Notes: generated by a model not told the origin, from the letters alone. Counted from the first letter of the stretch, positions 7,188 to 15,728 are shown. The stretch is DNA of 16,009 bases from CBHWET01 sp966112985 (GCA_966112985.1 CBHWET010000070.1:1-16009); one strand, 5' to 3'. Translations and numbers: made by a program.

Positions 7188-7620
7188 TACCGACGATGGA
7201 GGTTCACGCCTCCTCTCCTTGATCCTCTCCTCCACTTAGCCGTGGAAGAGAGGAAAAGCTTCGCGTATTTCGGCGTTTCGACAGTCAAGAATTGGGCATC
7301 CAGCGTTGAGCGTTCAGCAATCAGCTTCTCCTTTTCGCCTCTGCTCCTTTTCTCTTTTTCGCCGTTTGCTTTCGCGGTTTCGGGTGGACCGGCGGTACGA
7401 TGTCGCCTCGGTTGATAGAAGTGGCCAGGCGCTCTCGGGACAGATCTCCCTACCTCCCCTGCCCGCACGCTAAAGCGTGAACTCCAACAAAGCGACACGG
7501 GCGGGCGACGATCGCAGATCGGTTTCGAATCAGGTGTATCCCCGTAGCAGGGAGTCGGTTGAGCTGATTGAATGTTCACGGGGTTAATCCACCAGACCAG
7601 AAAAATGACAGGTCACGGCT
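7188..7620. other. Gene-free stretch before the beta-helix gene
   Basis: No supported gene. Open frames on both strands here are low-complexity (a minus-strand frame at 7187-7579 is Arg/Pro/Lys-rich without recognisable domains). It contains a pyrimidine-rich tract near 7338-7365 and the hairpin repeat at 7466-7488. The promoter for the gene at 7621 presumably lies in the last 100 bases, but I could not pick convincing -35 and -10 boxes. Confidence 0.5.
7466..7488. repeat. Dispersed 23-bp hairpin repeat, copy 1
   Basis: CACGCT-AA-AGCGTG forms a 6-bp stem and is followed by AACTCCAAC. The same 23 bases recur at 8608-8630 with one substitution in the loop. The two copies stand upstream of the two exported-protein genes at 7621 and 8754, 130-150 bases before the starts. 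Confidence 0.6.
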
Positions 7621-8532
7621 ATGAAAATCTGCTTTATTAAAGTTTCACTGTTCTTTGCATTCCTCGCTCACGTTTCTATCACTGAAAACGCAGGCGGCGC
7701 TCAGACGTCTCTGAACGGGGATCGCGGCTCGAAAAAGCCGGCTTCGACAAACTCCGTGGATCACTCGGAGGCTCGTATTCCTGTCGATTCGACGCATACG
7801 CCGGGGGATGCCGAATATCTTTATATCATCAGCGCACCGGGGTCGTATTATTTGCGTACCAACATTTTAGGTCTGACCGACCGATCTGGAATAAACATTG
7901 CCAGCGACAACGTAACGTTGGATCTAAATGGGTTTTCTTTGCTTGGCACGGCGGGAGCGATAAATGGCATCACTATCTGGAACCACAAGAACGTTGTCGT
8001 GCGTAACGGATTCGTCAGTAATTGGGGACCGAACCGCGGCGTGCTTCAATGCGCCGGTATTTCGGCTTTTGGCAGCAATATCCTGCTCGAAAACCTGGTG
8101 ATCTCCGACAACCAGCCGTATGGGGTTTATACATCGAGCGCGGTGACACGTCATTGCACGGTGAGTGGCAGCAGTTATGGAGTTTTTGGTGGCAGCGCCG
8201 TCACGGATTGCCGCATCGATAACAATGGCACGGGGATTTTTGCGTTTTCGTTCAGCTCGATCAAAGGGAACACGTGCACTGGCAATAGACTCTCGATCTT
8301 TGTCGACGGCTCGAACAGCAAGATTGATGGTAATTCCGTGGTTACGAGCGGTGCCTCGCCCCGCGGCATTGAGGTGCGTAATGAAAGTTATGCAACGAAC
8401 AATGTCGTTGTCAGAAACATCGTGAATGGCGGCGGTTCGGGGAACTATTCGATCAACCAAAGCCTGAATGATGTCGGGCCGATTGGCAGTGCATCCACAA
8501 ACACAAGTCCTTGGGGTAACATTTCGGATTAG
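7621..8532 (+). CDS. Secreted right-handed parallel beta-helix protein
   Basis: The ATG at 7621 starts a 303-residue protein with an export signal (KVSLFFAFLAHVSITENAGGA, cleavage probably near residue 27). After a polar linker comes 'RIPVDSTHTPGD', then 'IISAPGSYYLRTNI' and 'GINIASDNVTLDLNGF', a pattern typical of bacterial beta-helix proteins in which a prolonged series of short strands stacks into a solenoid. From about residue 85 to 285 there are repeated turns such as 'HKNVVVRNGF', 'GSNILLENLVISDN', 'GVYTSSAVTRHCTVSGSSYGVFGG', 'SSIKGNTCTGN' and 'NSKIDGNSVV', with Asn and Gly at turns and Val/Ile facing in. Such folds occur in polysaccharide lyases and adhesins, but no catalytic residues can be assigned. 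It is expected to be periplasmic or extracellular. AGGT about nine bases before the ATG is a weak ribosome site. No clear terminator follows. Confidence 0.8.
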   Translation: MKICFIKVSLFFAFLAHVSITENAGGAQTSLNGDRGSKKPASTNSVDHSEARIPVDSTHTPGDAEYLYIISAPGSYYLRTNILGLTDRSGINIASDNVTLDLNGFSLLGTAGAINGITIWNHKNVVVRNGFVSNWGPNRGVLQCAGISAFGSNILLENLVISDNQPYGVYTSSAVTRHCTVSGSSYGVFGGSAVTDCRIDNNGTGIFAFSFSSIKGNTCTGNRLSIFVDGSNSKIDGNSVVTSGASPRGIEVRNESYATNNVVVRNIVNGGGSGNYSINQSLNDVGPIGSASTNTSPWGNISD

Positions 8533-8607
8533 AAGACGGTTCAAAGACCTATTTTCCTGCGCCTTTTCCGCTTACGGGCTCTCCCGTTCACCAAGCCTGC
8601 CGCCCGG

Positions 8608-8630
8608 CACGCTCAAGCGTGAACTCCAAC
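8608..8630. repeat. Dispersed 23-bp hairpin repeat, copy 2
   Basis: Second copy of the CACGCT/AGCGTG hairpin with the AACTCCAAC tail; see 7466-7488 for copy 1. The only difference is C for A in the loop. Confidence 0.6.
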
Positions 8631-8753
8631 GTTTTGCCGTCATATAAAATGGGTACAAACCACCGGGAGTAACTGATTGATCTTTTTTTGGATTTCTGTC
8701 TAGATAGCAGATGTCCCATGATTCCAGTCCGCCCAAACGCGTACCCACTGCTT

Positions 8754-11700
8754 ATGAAAAGCCCATTCACCTCAACTGATTGTACTAATACATCCACCCT
8801 CCTGCACCGACTCAGACGACAAATGGCGTTGATGCTTGCTGTCATGGCCCTGGCTCTGACCGCAGGAACTCAAAGTGCCATGGCTCGCGTTCTCGGCATC
8901 GACGTATCGCGCTTCCAAGGCACGATCACCTGGTCGAGCGTGAAGAGCTCGGGAATCGAGTTCGCCTGGGCTCAAGCCACCCGCGGCGCGTATCTGACGA
9001 ATGTGAATTACGTCGCCAACATGAAGAACGGCAAGGCGGCCGGCGTGATCATGGGACCGTATCATTACGCGACGCCAGCGACGAACAGCCCGATTACCGA
9101 AGCGAATTATTTCTGGGCGCTCGCTGGTCCAGATATTTTGGCCGACGGCAAGACGCTTATGCCGATGTTGGACATCGAAGAGTTTACCGGCCATGTCGGC
9201 GCGACCAGTTACACCGATTGGGCGATGCAATGGGTGAATGCTGTTACCGCTAAAGCCGCTTCGAATGGCGTGAATATCAAAATCATTCTCTACTCCAGCG
9301 CGAGTTTCATGTGCAACTTTGACAGCACGCTGGCTGTGATGGGCAATGATGTTGCCAATTACAATGGGCAGGATCCACAAACAGGGACGCCGTGGAGCTG
9401 CTGCACCAGCTGTAACCTGTGGGGCAGCGGCAACTGGGATTTCTGGCAATACACCAGCACGGGGACAATTCCGGGCATCAGCGGAAACGTTGATCATGAT
9501 GTCTTCAACGGCACATCGATCGCGGCATGGATTGCAACTCCCTCGGGCCCGCCGGTTCTGTCCGATATTTCCGCCGGCAGTCTCACGGACACTGGCGCAA
9601 CGATCACCTGGACTACGGACGTGAGCAGCGACAGTGTTGTGAACTACGGTTTGACAACGAGCTACGGCAACACCTCTTCCAACGGGACGATGGTGGTAAG
9701 TCACACGCGGACGCTCACAGGTTTGAGTCCTTCGACCACTTATCATTACCGCGTCAAATCCAAGAACACTTCCGGTCAGACCGCGACGTCTGGTGACTTT
9801 ACGTTCACTACGTTGGCGGCCGGACAAGTTGGCGACATCATTCTCGATAACACCGATGCGACGGTTGTTGGCACGTGGTCGACAGGGACAGGTTCGACCG
9901 ATAAGTTCGGCACGGATTACCGTTACAAGAGCGGTGGCACAGGTGCGTCTTATCTGCAATACCGTCCTACGATCGCAACGGCTGGTGATTACCAGGTCTT
10001 TTGCTGGTATCCGCAAGGTGCCAATCGCACGGTGGGCGCTCCGTATGTGATCTCCTACAACGGTGGATCAGCCACGGTTAATGTGAATCAACAGTCGGGA
10101 GGCGGTTCATGGAATTTGTTGGGCACATTTAACTTTGTGTCAGGAACTACCGGCAACGTGAAGATCACGGATAACTTCGCTGACTCGGCTAACGTCGTCA
10201 TGGCTGATGCGATTAAGTTCTCCTATGTTCAGGCTATTACGCCTCCAGCCGCGCCGAGCGGATTGACCGCGACGGCCGCGACCAGCTCTCAAATCAACCT
10301 CAGCTGGACGGATAACTCGACGGATGAAGATAACTTCATCCTCGCGCGCAGCACGACTTCGGGTGGACCTTACAGCGATATTGCGACATTGGCGGCGAAT
10401 GCAACGTCTTACAGCAACATCAATCTCGCGGGTAATACTACTTACTACTATGTGGTTCGCGCCGTGAACGCCGGTGGTTCTTCGGCGAACTCAGCTCAAG
10501 CGAGCGCCACGACTCCAGTGGCTCCGCCAGCTGCACCGAGTGGTTTGACGGCGACTGCTGTCAGCTCTTCGCAGATCAATTTGGCGTGGACCGATAATTC
10601 CACGACTGAAAATGGTTTCATCGTTGCTCGCAGCACAGTGTCGGGTGGTCCTTACACGGATGTTATCACCGTTGGCGCGAATGTAACCTCGGCCAGCAAC
10701 ACAGGTTTGGCTGCTTCGACCACTTACTACTATGTCGTCCGCGCTTATAACGCCACGGGTTCCTCATTGAACTCCGCTCAAGCCAGCGCCACGACTCAAG
10801 CGCCGCTGACGCCACCAGCCGCGCCGAGTGGTTTGACGGCAACGGCGGTCAGTTCGTCACAGGTCAATCTTGCCTGGACGGATAACTCCTCCAATGAATC
10901 GAACTTCATCGTCGCTCGCGGCACGACCTCGGGTGGACCTTACACCGACATTGCGACGTTGGGCGCAAACGTGACGTCCTACAACAACACTGGTTTGGCA
11001 GCGAGCACCACTTATTACTACGTAGTTCGCGCCAGCAATGCGGCTGGTTCGTCTGCCAATTCTGCACAGGCCAGCGCCAGCACACCGTCGGCAACACCAG
11101 CGGCACCGAGTGGTTTGACGGCAACGGCGGTCAGCGCATCGCAGATCAACCTAGCCTGGACCGATAACTCCGCGAATGAATTGAACTTCATCGTCGCTCG
11201 CAGCACCGTTTCGGGTGGACCTTACACCGACATTGCGACGTTGGGCGCGAACGTGACGTCCTACAACAATACCGGTTTGTCGGCGAGCACCACTTATTAC
11301 TACGTAGTTCGCGCCAGCAATGGTTCCGGTTCATCGGCAAACTCCGCTCAAGCGAGCGCAACCACCGATGCCGCATTGACCAACTTCATCCTCGATAACA
11401 CAGCGGCCACAGTCGTGGGAACATGGTCCACCGGCACTGCATCGACGGATAAGTTCGGCGCCGACTATCGCTTCAAGAACGGCGGCACTGGCTCGGCTTA
11501 TCTGCAATATTCGCCGAACATCACAACCGCTGGTTCCTATGAGGTCTATGAATGGCACCCAGTCGGTTCCAATCGCACTACCAATGCTCCTTACGTGATC
11601 AACTACAACGGCGGTTCGAAGACCGTGAAGGTGAATCAAGAAGTTAATGGCGGACAATGGAATCTGCTCGGCATCTATTCGTTTGCCGCTGGCACAACGG

Positions 11701-12092
11701 GAAATGTGCGTGTCACCGATAACTTCCCGGATTCGACTCAAGTCGTCATGGCTGACGGCGTGCAGTTCAACTACCTCTCGCCGGCGAACGTGGTGCACGT
11801 GCAAAGCATCACGATGAGCTGGGTGGCGTCGGGCACCCGATTCCTGTCCAAAGCAGTAGTCAAGGTTGTGGACGGCAATGGCAATCCAGTGAGCGGCGTA
11901 ACCGTTACTGGAAACTTCTCCGGCGCGATCAGCAATACCGGTTTGAGCGACGTCACCGGCTCCCTGGGCAATGCTTCGATTACTTCGACATCGAGCATTC
12001 GCACTGGAACGGTCACGTTCACGGTGACTGGTATTACGGGCAACTATGATGCGACCGCCAACGTGGTCACTTCACAGTCTGCCACGAAATAA
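8754..12092 (+). CDS. Secreted GH25 muramidase with fibronectin III and golvesin-like modules
   Basis: From the ATG at 8754 the protein has 1112 residues; ATG 8718 or TTG 8688 are other possible starts, and none has a strong ribosome site. The signal peptide is ALMLAVMALALTAGTQSAMA, cleaved near residue 44. Residues 45-255 are a glycoside hydrolase family 25 domain: GIDVSRFQG with D50, and MLDIEE with D140 and E142 as the catalytic D-x-E, then FWQYTSTG near its end. The 90-residue distance between D50 and D140 fits the family. It should cleave the MurNAc-GlcNAc bond of peptidoglycan. Then come one fibronectin III module (264-357), a golvesin-C-like binding module (361-492), four tandem near-identical fibronectin III modules (496-871), a second golvesin-like module (876-1008) and a C-terminal Ig-like (Big_1-type) domain (1013-1110). 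It is probably extracellular or surface-acting on other cells' walls or its own. An intrinsic terminator follows at 12119. Confidence 0.88.
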   Translation: MKSPFTSTDCTNTSTLLHRLRRQMALMLAVMALALTAGTQSAMARVLGIDVSRFQGTITWSSVKSSGIEFAWAQATRGAYLTNVNYVANMKNGKAAGVIMGPYHYATPATNSPITEANYFWALAGPDILADGKTLMPMLDIEEFTGHVGATSYTDWAMQWVNAVTAKAASNGVNIKIILYSSASFMCNFDSTLAVMGNDVANYNGQDPQTGTPWSCCTSCNLWGSGNWDFWQYTSTGTIPGISGNVDHDVFNGTSIAAWIATPSGPPVLSDISAGSLTDTGATITWTTDVSSDSVVNYGLTTSYGNTSSNGTMVVSHTRTLTGLSPSTTYHYRVKSKNTSGQTATSGDFTFTTLAAGQVGDIILDNTDATVVGTWSTGTGSTDKFGTDYRYKSGGTGASYLQYRPTIATAGDYQVFCWYPQGANRTVGAPYVISYNGGSATVNVNQQSGGGSWNLLGTFNFVSGTTGNVKITDNFADSANVVMADAIKFSYVQAITPPAAPSGLTATAATSSQINLSWTDNSTDEDNFILARSTTSGGPYSDIATLAANATSYSNINLAGNTTYYYVVRAVNAGGSSANSAQASATTPVAPPAAPSGLTATAVSSSQINLAWTDNSTTENGFIVARSTVSGGPYTDVITVGANVTSASNTGLAASTTYYYVVRAYNATGSSLNSAQASATTQAPLTPPAAPSGLTATAVSSSQVNLAWTDNSSNESNFIVARGTTSGGPYTDIATLGANVTSYNNTGLAASTTYYYVVRASNAAGSSANSAQASASTPSATPAAPSGLTATAVSASQINLAWTDNSANELNFIVARSTVSGGPYTDIATLGANVTSYNNTGLSASTTYYYVVRASNGSGSSANSAQASATTDAALTNFILDNTAATVVGTWSTGTASTDKFGADYRFKNGGTGSAYLQYSPNITTAGSYEVYEWHPVGSNRTTNAPYVINYNGGSKTVKVNQEVNGGQWNLLGIYSFAAGTTGNVRVTDNFPDSTQVVMADGVQFNYLSPANVVHVQSITMSWVASGTRFLSKAVVKVVDGNGNPVSGVTVTGNFSGAISNTGLSDVTGSLGNASITSTSSIRTGTVTFTVTGITGNYDATANVVTSQSATK
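9835..10230 (+). repeat. Golvesin-like module, copy 1 (within the GH25 gene)
   Basis: Encodes 'ILDNTDATVVGTWSTGTGST' through 'TDNFADSANVVMADAIKFSY'. The module recurs at 11381-11776 ('ILDNTAATVVGTWSTGTAST' to 'NFPDSTQVVMADGVQFNY') in the same order and length of about 132 residues. In known proteins this type of module accompanies peptidoglycan or polysaccharide hydrolases and is thought to bind the substrate. Confidence 0.75.
10241..11367 (+). repeat. Four tandem fibronectin III modules (within the GH25 gene)
   Basis: Units begin near 10241, 10524, 10811 and 11095, each about 285 bp. Every unit carries 'APSGLTATA', 'SQINLAWTDNS', 'SGGPYTDI', 'TTYYYVVRA' and 'SANSAQASA'. Units 3 and 4 are almost identical over about 60 bases (near 10938-10998 and 11220-11280), which points to recent duplication or gene conversion. 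Confidence 0.85.
11381..11776 (+). repeat. Golvesin-like module, copy 2 (within the GH25 gene)
   Basis: Second copy of the module at 9835-10230. The DNA is much more diverged between the two copies than between the fibronectin units, so this duplication is older. Confidence 0.75.
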
Positions 12093-12105
12093 TACTCGAA
12101 ACAGA

Positions 12106-12999
12106 TTACTTCACTTCAAAGCTGCCTCTCCCAAGAGGCAGCTTTTTTATTTGCCGTTTTCGGAATGAACGAGGCTTGTCGCTGAAGATTTTGTCGGCGA
12201 GGCGGAAGGATTTTCGCTGTAAGATGCAGCGCTCTTTGGAGAGTTGACGCTCAAGACGTCGCAGGTTGATGCGCGGGCGAGCAGACGGGTCGGCGCGCAG
12301 GTTCTCGCCGATAAAATAGAAGTCGTGATCCTGACCGAGGCAGTCGCTGAGCTTCTTCGTTCGTCGACATTGCTTGTCCATACAACCGCTTCGAAAGTCC
12401 TCGAGCAACTGCAACGCATACCAGAAGTCCTTTGTTCGTTTGCGCCATTCGTGCAGGTTTTCAGGCGAAGGATCGGCATAGACGTTTTGGTAGATGCGAC
12501 GAACCTTTTTATAAATCTGCAGTAATCCATCGGCCAAACAGGCAGAGGTGAGTTTCTGTAGCGGCCATTGTTCGAGATCAGAGCGCGCTTTAGAAAGTTT
12601 CATGGAGACTTTTTTCCTGAGGTCACTGTTAAAGACCACTGCTTTTTCCGCATCGTGAAGTTTCGCGTTATAGGTCAGGGCGATCGTGCTGTCCGAAACG
12701 GCAAGCTGTTCGAGGGTTTGTTGCTGGACGTACACATCACGCGCCGGCGAAAGCATCCGGCCTATGTCACGGAACTGACGATTGTGGCGTCGAAATACAT
12801 TGGCGGGCAGTGCGGGACGAATGAGCCGAAGAAGCCCGCGAATGCGTTTGAGACTTTTACGCGCGGAATGAATTCCTTCGACGGCATCTTTCGTATCTTT
12901 TAAACCGGCGAGCGCTTGTTCGATCTGTCCGCGGACAATGCGTCGAACAGCGTCGGCCAACGGTTCATTCCTCTTGATTGCATATCCCGCGCATCCCAT
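12106..12999 (-). CDS. CHAD domain protein
   Basis: The 297-residue product has the two helical halves of a CHAD (conserved histidine alpha-helical) domain. The first contains H44, R47, K48, K51, R52 and R54 in 'GIHSARKSLKRIRGLL', then 'RMLSPARD'. The second contains H183, R186, K187 and K190 in 'NLHEWRKRTKDFWYALQLL', then 'LGQDHDFYFIGENL'. In this family the conserved His and basic residues line a groove that binds inorganic polyphosphate. No triphosphatase (CYTH) domain is fused, no signal peptide is present, so it is cytoplasmic. The ATG at 12999 lies 14 bases after the phosphofructokinase stop, with no strong ribosome site, suggesting co-transcription. The last codons (GRGSFEVK region) overlap the terminator hairpin of the convergent GH25 gene at 12119-12150. 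The C-terminal tail is very basic. Confidence 0.85.
   Translation of the reverse strand: MGCAGYAIKRNEPLADAVRRIVRGQIEQALAGLKDTKDAVEGIHSARKSLKRIRGLLRLIRPALPANVFRRHNRQFRDIGRMLSPARDVYVQQQTLEQLAVSDSTIALTYNAKLHDAEKAVVFNSDLRKKVSMKLSKARSDLEQWPLQKLTSACLADGLLQIYKKVRRIYQNVYADPSPENLHEWRKRTKDFWYALQLLEDFRSGCMDKQCRRTKKLSDCLGQDHDFYFIGENLRADPSARPRINLRRLERQLSKERCILQRKSFRLADKIFSDKPRSFRKRQIKKLPLGRGSFEVK
12119..12150 (+). terminator. Intrinsic terminator of the GH25 gene
   Basis: An 11-bp perfect stem (AAGCTGCCTCT at 12119-12129, AGAGGCAGCTT at 12134-12144) with a 4-base loop is followed by a run of six T (12143-12148). It starts 27 bases after the GH25 stop. It lies entirely inside the 3' end of the minus-strand CHAD gene; in that direction only three T follow the stem, so it should act mainly on plus-strand transcripts. 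Confidence 0.85.
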
Positions 13000-13013
13000 A
13001 TGAAACGAATGGT

Positions 13014-14135
13014 TTAATCCCCGAGCGTCGTTCCGACCAACCGCGCGCTGTTAATCCATTGGTGGTCGGGCGGAACGGACTTGCGTTTCCCAGCGACCTT
13101 CTCGAGCGGGACCGGTTCGGTGTTTTCACCTCGCGCTGCCACCATCACACCGAACACGCCATTGTGAATCAATTCGGCGCAAGCAGTGCCGAGGCGTGTG
13201 GCGAGAAGACGATCGACCGCAGAGGGAGCGCCACCGCGTTGGACGTAACCGAGGATAGTCAATCGCGATTCCAAACCGGTAAGTTGCTCCAGTTGTTTCG
13301 TTAAACGCAGTGTGTTGCCAGCGTGACGAGCTTCCCATTCGGCGATGGCCGTTTTGGCTTTCTTCTTCTCGTCTTTGCTGGTGGCTTTCTGTTTTCGTCC
13401 TTCGATTTTCTTCAGGTCCGCGGCGTCTTCCACACACATTGCGCCTTCCGCGACCGCGACGATGCTAAAACGTTTTCCGCTTTTCCCACGGAGACGAATG
13501 GCTTTGGCAATCTTTTCGACATCGTACGGAATTTCCGGAATGAGGATGACGTCCGCCCCACCCGCAATACCGGCACCAAGCGCAAGCCAACCAGCGCGAT
13601 GGCCCATGATCTCGACGACAATAATTCTGTGATGACTGTGCGCGGTGCTGTGCAATCTGTCGACCGCTTCGGTCGCGATACCGAGGGCGGTATCGAAGCC
13701 AAATGTGACATCAGTCATCGCGACGTCGTTGTCGATCGTCTTCGGGAGAGTAATGACATTGAGTCCGCGCTCGTGAAGATGCAGAGCATTTTTCTGCGTT
13801 CCGCCTCCGCCGAGACAAACGAGTGCATCGAGGTGAAGCTTCTCGTAGTTCGCAGCGATCGCATCGGTAACATCCATTTCCTTGCCGCCGATCAACATAC
13901 GATACGGTTTCTCGCGGCTGGTCCCGAGGATCGTTCCTCCAACCGTGAGAATCCCTGAAAGAGTTTCGCGGTCGAGTTCGACGGTGCGGTTTTCCATCAA
14001 TCCGCGGAACCCATCGCGGATGCCGATGACCTCCATGTTGAAAACACCTTGAGCTGCTTTGCCAACGCCGCGAATGGCTGCGTTAAGCCCGGGGCAATCG
14101 CCACCAGAAGTAAGAATACCGATGTGTTTAGTCAT
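13014..14135 (-). CDS. pfkA: 6-phosphofructokinase
   Basis: The 373-residue product from the ATG at 14135 (MTKHIGILTSGGDCPGLN) matches the phosphofructokinase family, which phosphorylates fructose 6-phosphate in glycolysis. The frame extends 33 codons upstream without a good start. Motifs: GGDCPGLN (11-18), GTSREKP (71-77), the nucleotide-site GGGGT (109-113), catalytic PKTIDND (131-137), MGHRAGW (177-183) and a sugar-phosphate motif QRGGAPSAVDR (299-309). Gly at the position equivalent to E. coli G104 favours ATP as donor, whereas Lys in PKTIDND is the residue seen in pyrophosphate enzymes; the usual Asp in GGDG is Gly here. A lysine-rich insert lies at 241-262. AAAGGAG at 14164-14158 is 22 bases before the ATG, rather far; a tiny ATG-TTA-TGA overlaps the start. 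CHAD follows directly. Confidence 0.9.
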   Translation of the reverse strand: MTKHIGILTSGGDCPGLNAAIRGVGKAAQGVFNMEVIGIRDGFRGLMENRTVELDRETLSGILTVGGTILGTSREKPYRMLIGGKEMDVTDAIAANYEKLHLDALVCLGGGGTQKNALHLHERGLNVITLPKTIDNDVAMTDVTFGFDTALGIATEAVDRLHSTAHSHHRIIVVEIMGHRAGWLALGAGIAGGADVILIPEIPYDVEKIAKAIRLRGKSGKRFSIVAVAEGAMCVEDAADLKKIEGRKQKATSKDEKKKAKTAIAEWEARHAGNTLRLTKQLEQLTGLESRLTILGYVQRGGAPSAVDRLLATRLGTACAELIHNGVFGVMVAARGENTEPVPLEKVAGKRKSVPPDHQWINSARLVGTTLGD

Positions 14136-14303
14136 AACATGAGCGAGGGGGACTAAACTCCTTTGCGACCGCAACGTAGCACACAGCAGTTTAAACCGCG
14201 AAACCCGCGAAAAGAACTGCAATTGAACGCACACTCGTGCCGTTCAACGGGTTTTCCCTCGATCTATTTCCACTATTTCGCTGAAAACAAAAGCGCGATC
14301 GTT

Positions 14304-15605
14304 TTAAAAACTCCAGAGAAGATCCAGGAAGATGCGATCCTGGTAATTGGGAATCTTGGGAGCGTTGTTGATTTGCTCGGTTCGCATGTAGCGCAGATTG
14401 ATGAAGAAGGGATCATACATGTGATAGGAGGCGGTCACCTGGTGACCGCGGACGTCCGTGCCGCCCCTTGCGCTGAATCCAAAATCATCATCATTCAGTC
14501 CATGCCATGTTGAAGCGCCTTCTATTTTTTTGTAGTTATAGGAGAACTGCCAGTTGCCCTTTTGTTTGTTGCTCCCGAATGCGATGCCGAGATTGTACGC
14601 TTCGTTAAAGTGGTCGGCAGCAGGATTGTTCACGTACTCAGCTGCAACGCTGATTGGGAACTTGCCGTGATATTGTGGAAAAGAGTCTAAGGCATAGGTC
14701 GCTTCCGCACGGACAATGATCGGGTTAAAGTTTTTCGCTGTAGGACCGCTGGCTGGCGTTCCATTCTGATTCAGGAACGTTTCCAGTGCCGGCGAGATAT
14801 TCTGTTGGTTGGCAAAATTATAAGCACCGATGGCAGCACGCGTGGAGAATTCGTCCGTCCACTTCGATGTCCAATCGATCTGGTTCACAAAAAGGTAGGT
14901 GTCGTTATTAATACCTTTGCCACTGCCGGCAAAATTCTCAGCGATGACCCATTGTCCAGAGATGAAGGAAACGGCGTGTTTGTCCTTTACGATGTGCCAT
15001 GTGATTTTCTCCTGCGCGCCCTCGGGATTATAATCCGGGTCCAGAACCATGTCGGTCATCCAAAATAATCCGTTCATCTTACCGATTTGAAAATCCAACC
15101 ACTCTTTTGGCGTCCATCGCCCGTAGGCGAGATCGATGAAGATAAACTTGCGGCTCGCATCATTGTTCAATGTCGTGTTGCCCGAGAAAATATTGCCGCC
15201 GAACGAAGGGGCCGCGCTGCTGACCTCGCCCGATCCGAGACGGAGCCCAACTTCAAAATGATCCGTCAAATTCGCTGTCGCACCGAAACGCAATCGATAC
15301 CGCAAGCGATGACGGTCGCCGAGGAACGGCCCACCATCGTTGTCACCGAAGACGCCGTCGTAACGTCCGCGAAAGTCGCCATTGAATTTCAACGCCGTTA
15401 CCCAATCCGCCATGCCTGTCTTGGCGGCGTAAGCTCTGTTGAAATCTTTGTCCGTTTCCTCGCGAAGCTCTTTCGCTTCCTTTGTTGTGAGAATTCCTTT
15501 TTCCACCAGCTTGTTAATGAGCGCATCCGATGATTGAGCATAAGCCGACGCGGAAACGAAAACTGCAGCAACTGCGCCAACGAGGAAGAGGATTTTGGTT
15601 CGCAT
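14304..15605 (-). CDS. Putative outer-membrane porin
   Basis: The 433-residue product starts with a signal peptide (residues 1-23, cut at AYA before QSSDA). Residues 24-50 (ALINKLVEKGILTTKEAKEL) form a short helical, SLH-like periplasmic segment typical of putative porins of Verrucomicrobiota and related phyla. The rest alternates polar and aromatic residues as in beta-barrel strands, for example 'DFRGRYDGVFGD', 'HRLRYRLRFGATANL', 'HFEVGLRLGSGE', 'NWQFSYNYKKIEG' and 'HQVTASYHMYD', and it ends in Trp-Ser-Phe, the terminal aromatic expected for outer-membrane insertion. It would allow diffusion of small solutes; the substrate cannot be inferred. The gap to phosphofructokinase is 168 bases, so separate transcription is likely. 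The start ATG is preceded by no obvious ribosome site. Confidence 0.85.
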   Translation of the reverse strand: MRTKILFLVGAVAAVFVSASAYAQSSDALINKLVEKGILTTKEAKELREETDKDFNRAYAAKTGMADWVTALKFNGDFRGRYDGVFGDNDGGPFLGDRHRLRYRLRFGATANLTDHFEVGLRLGSGEVSSAAPSFGGNIFSGNTTLNNDASRKFIFIDLAYGRWTPKEWLDFQIGKMNGLFWMTDMVLDPDYNPEGAQEKITWHIVKDKHAVSFISGQWVIAENFAGSGKGINNDTYLFVNQIDWTSKWTDEFSTRAAIGAYNFANQQNISPALETFLNQNGTPASGPTAKNFNPIIVRAEATYALDSFPQYHGKFPISVAAEYVNNPAADHFNEAYNLGIAFGSNKQKGNWQFSYNYKKIEGASTWHGLNDDDFGFSARGGTDVRGHQVTASYHMYDPFFINLRYMRTEQINNAPKIPNYQDRIFLDLLWSF

Positions 15606-15728
15606 TGTTTATTCAATGATTTTGCCGGAGGGTATACAATTGCCAGTCGCGAACATATAGGGGCTCTGCAATTTTTACACCGTTTCAATCGCGAGGAAAG
15701 GCGCTGCAGTAATCTTGACCGGCAACCG

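Noticed and set aside
7187..7579. 130-codon minus-strand frame before the beta-helix gene
   Set aside because: Low-complexity Arg/Pro/Lys composition, starts in a palindromic element and has no recognisable domain.
8772..10016. 414-codon open frame on the minus strand inside the GH25 gene
   Set aside because: It mirrors a clear plus-strand gene with catalytic motifs; its protein is Arg/His/Val-rich without domains, a typical antisense shadow.
13323..13958. 211-codon plus-strand frame opposite phosphofructokinase
   Set aside because: The minus strand carries all phosphofructokinase motifs; this frame has none.
15087..15533. 148-codon plus-strand frame opposite the porin
   Set aside because: The opposite strand has the signal peptide and barrel pattern; this is a shadow.
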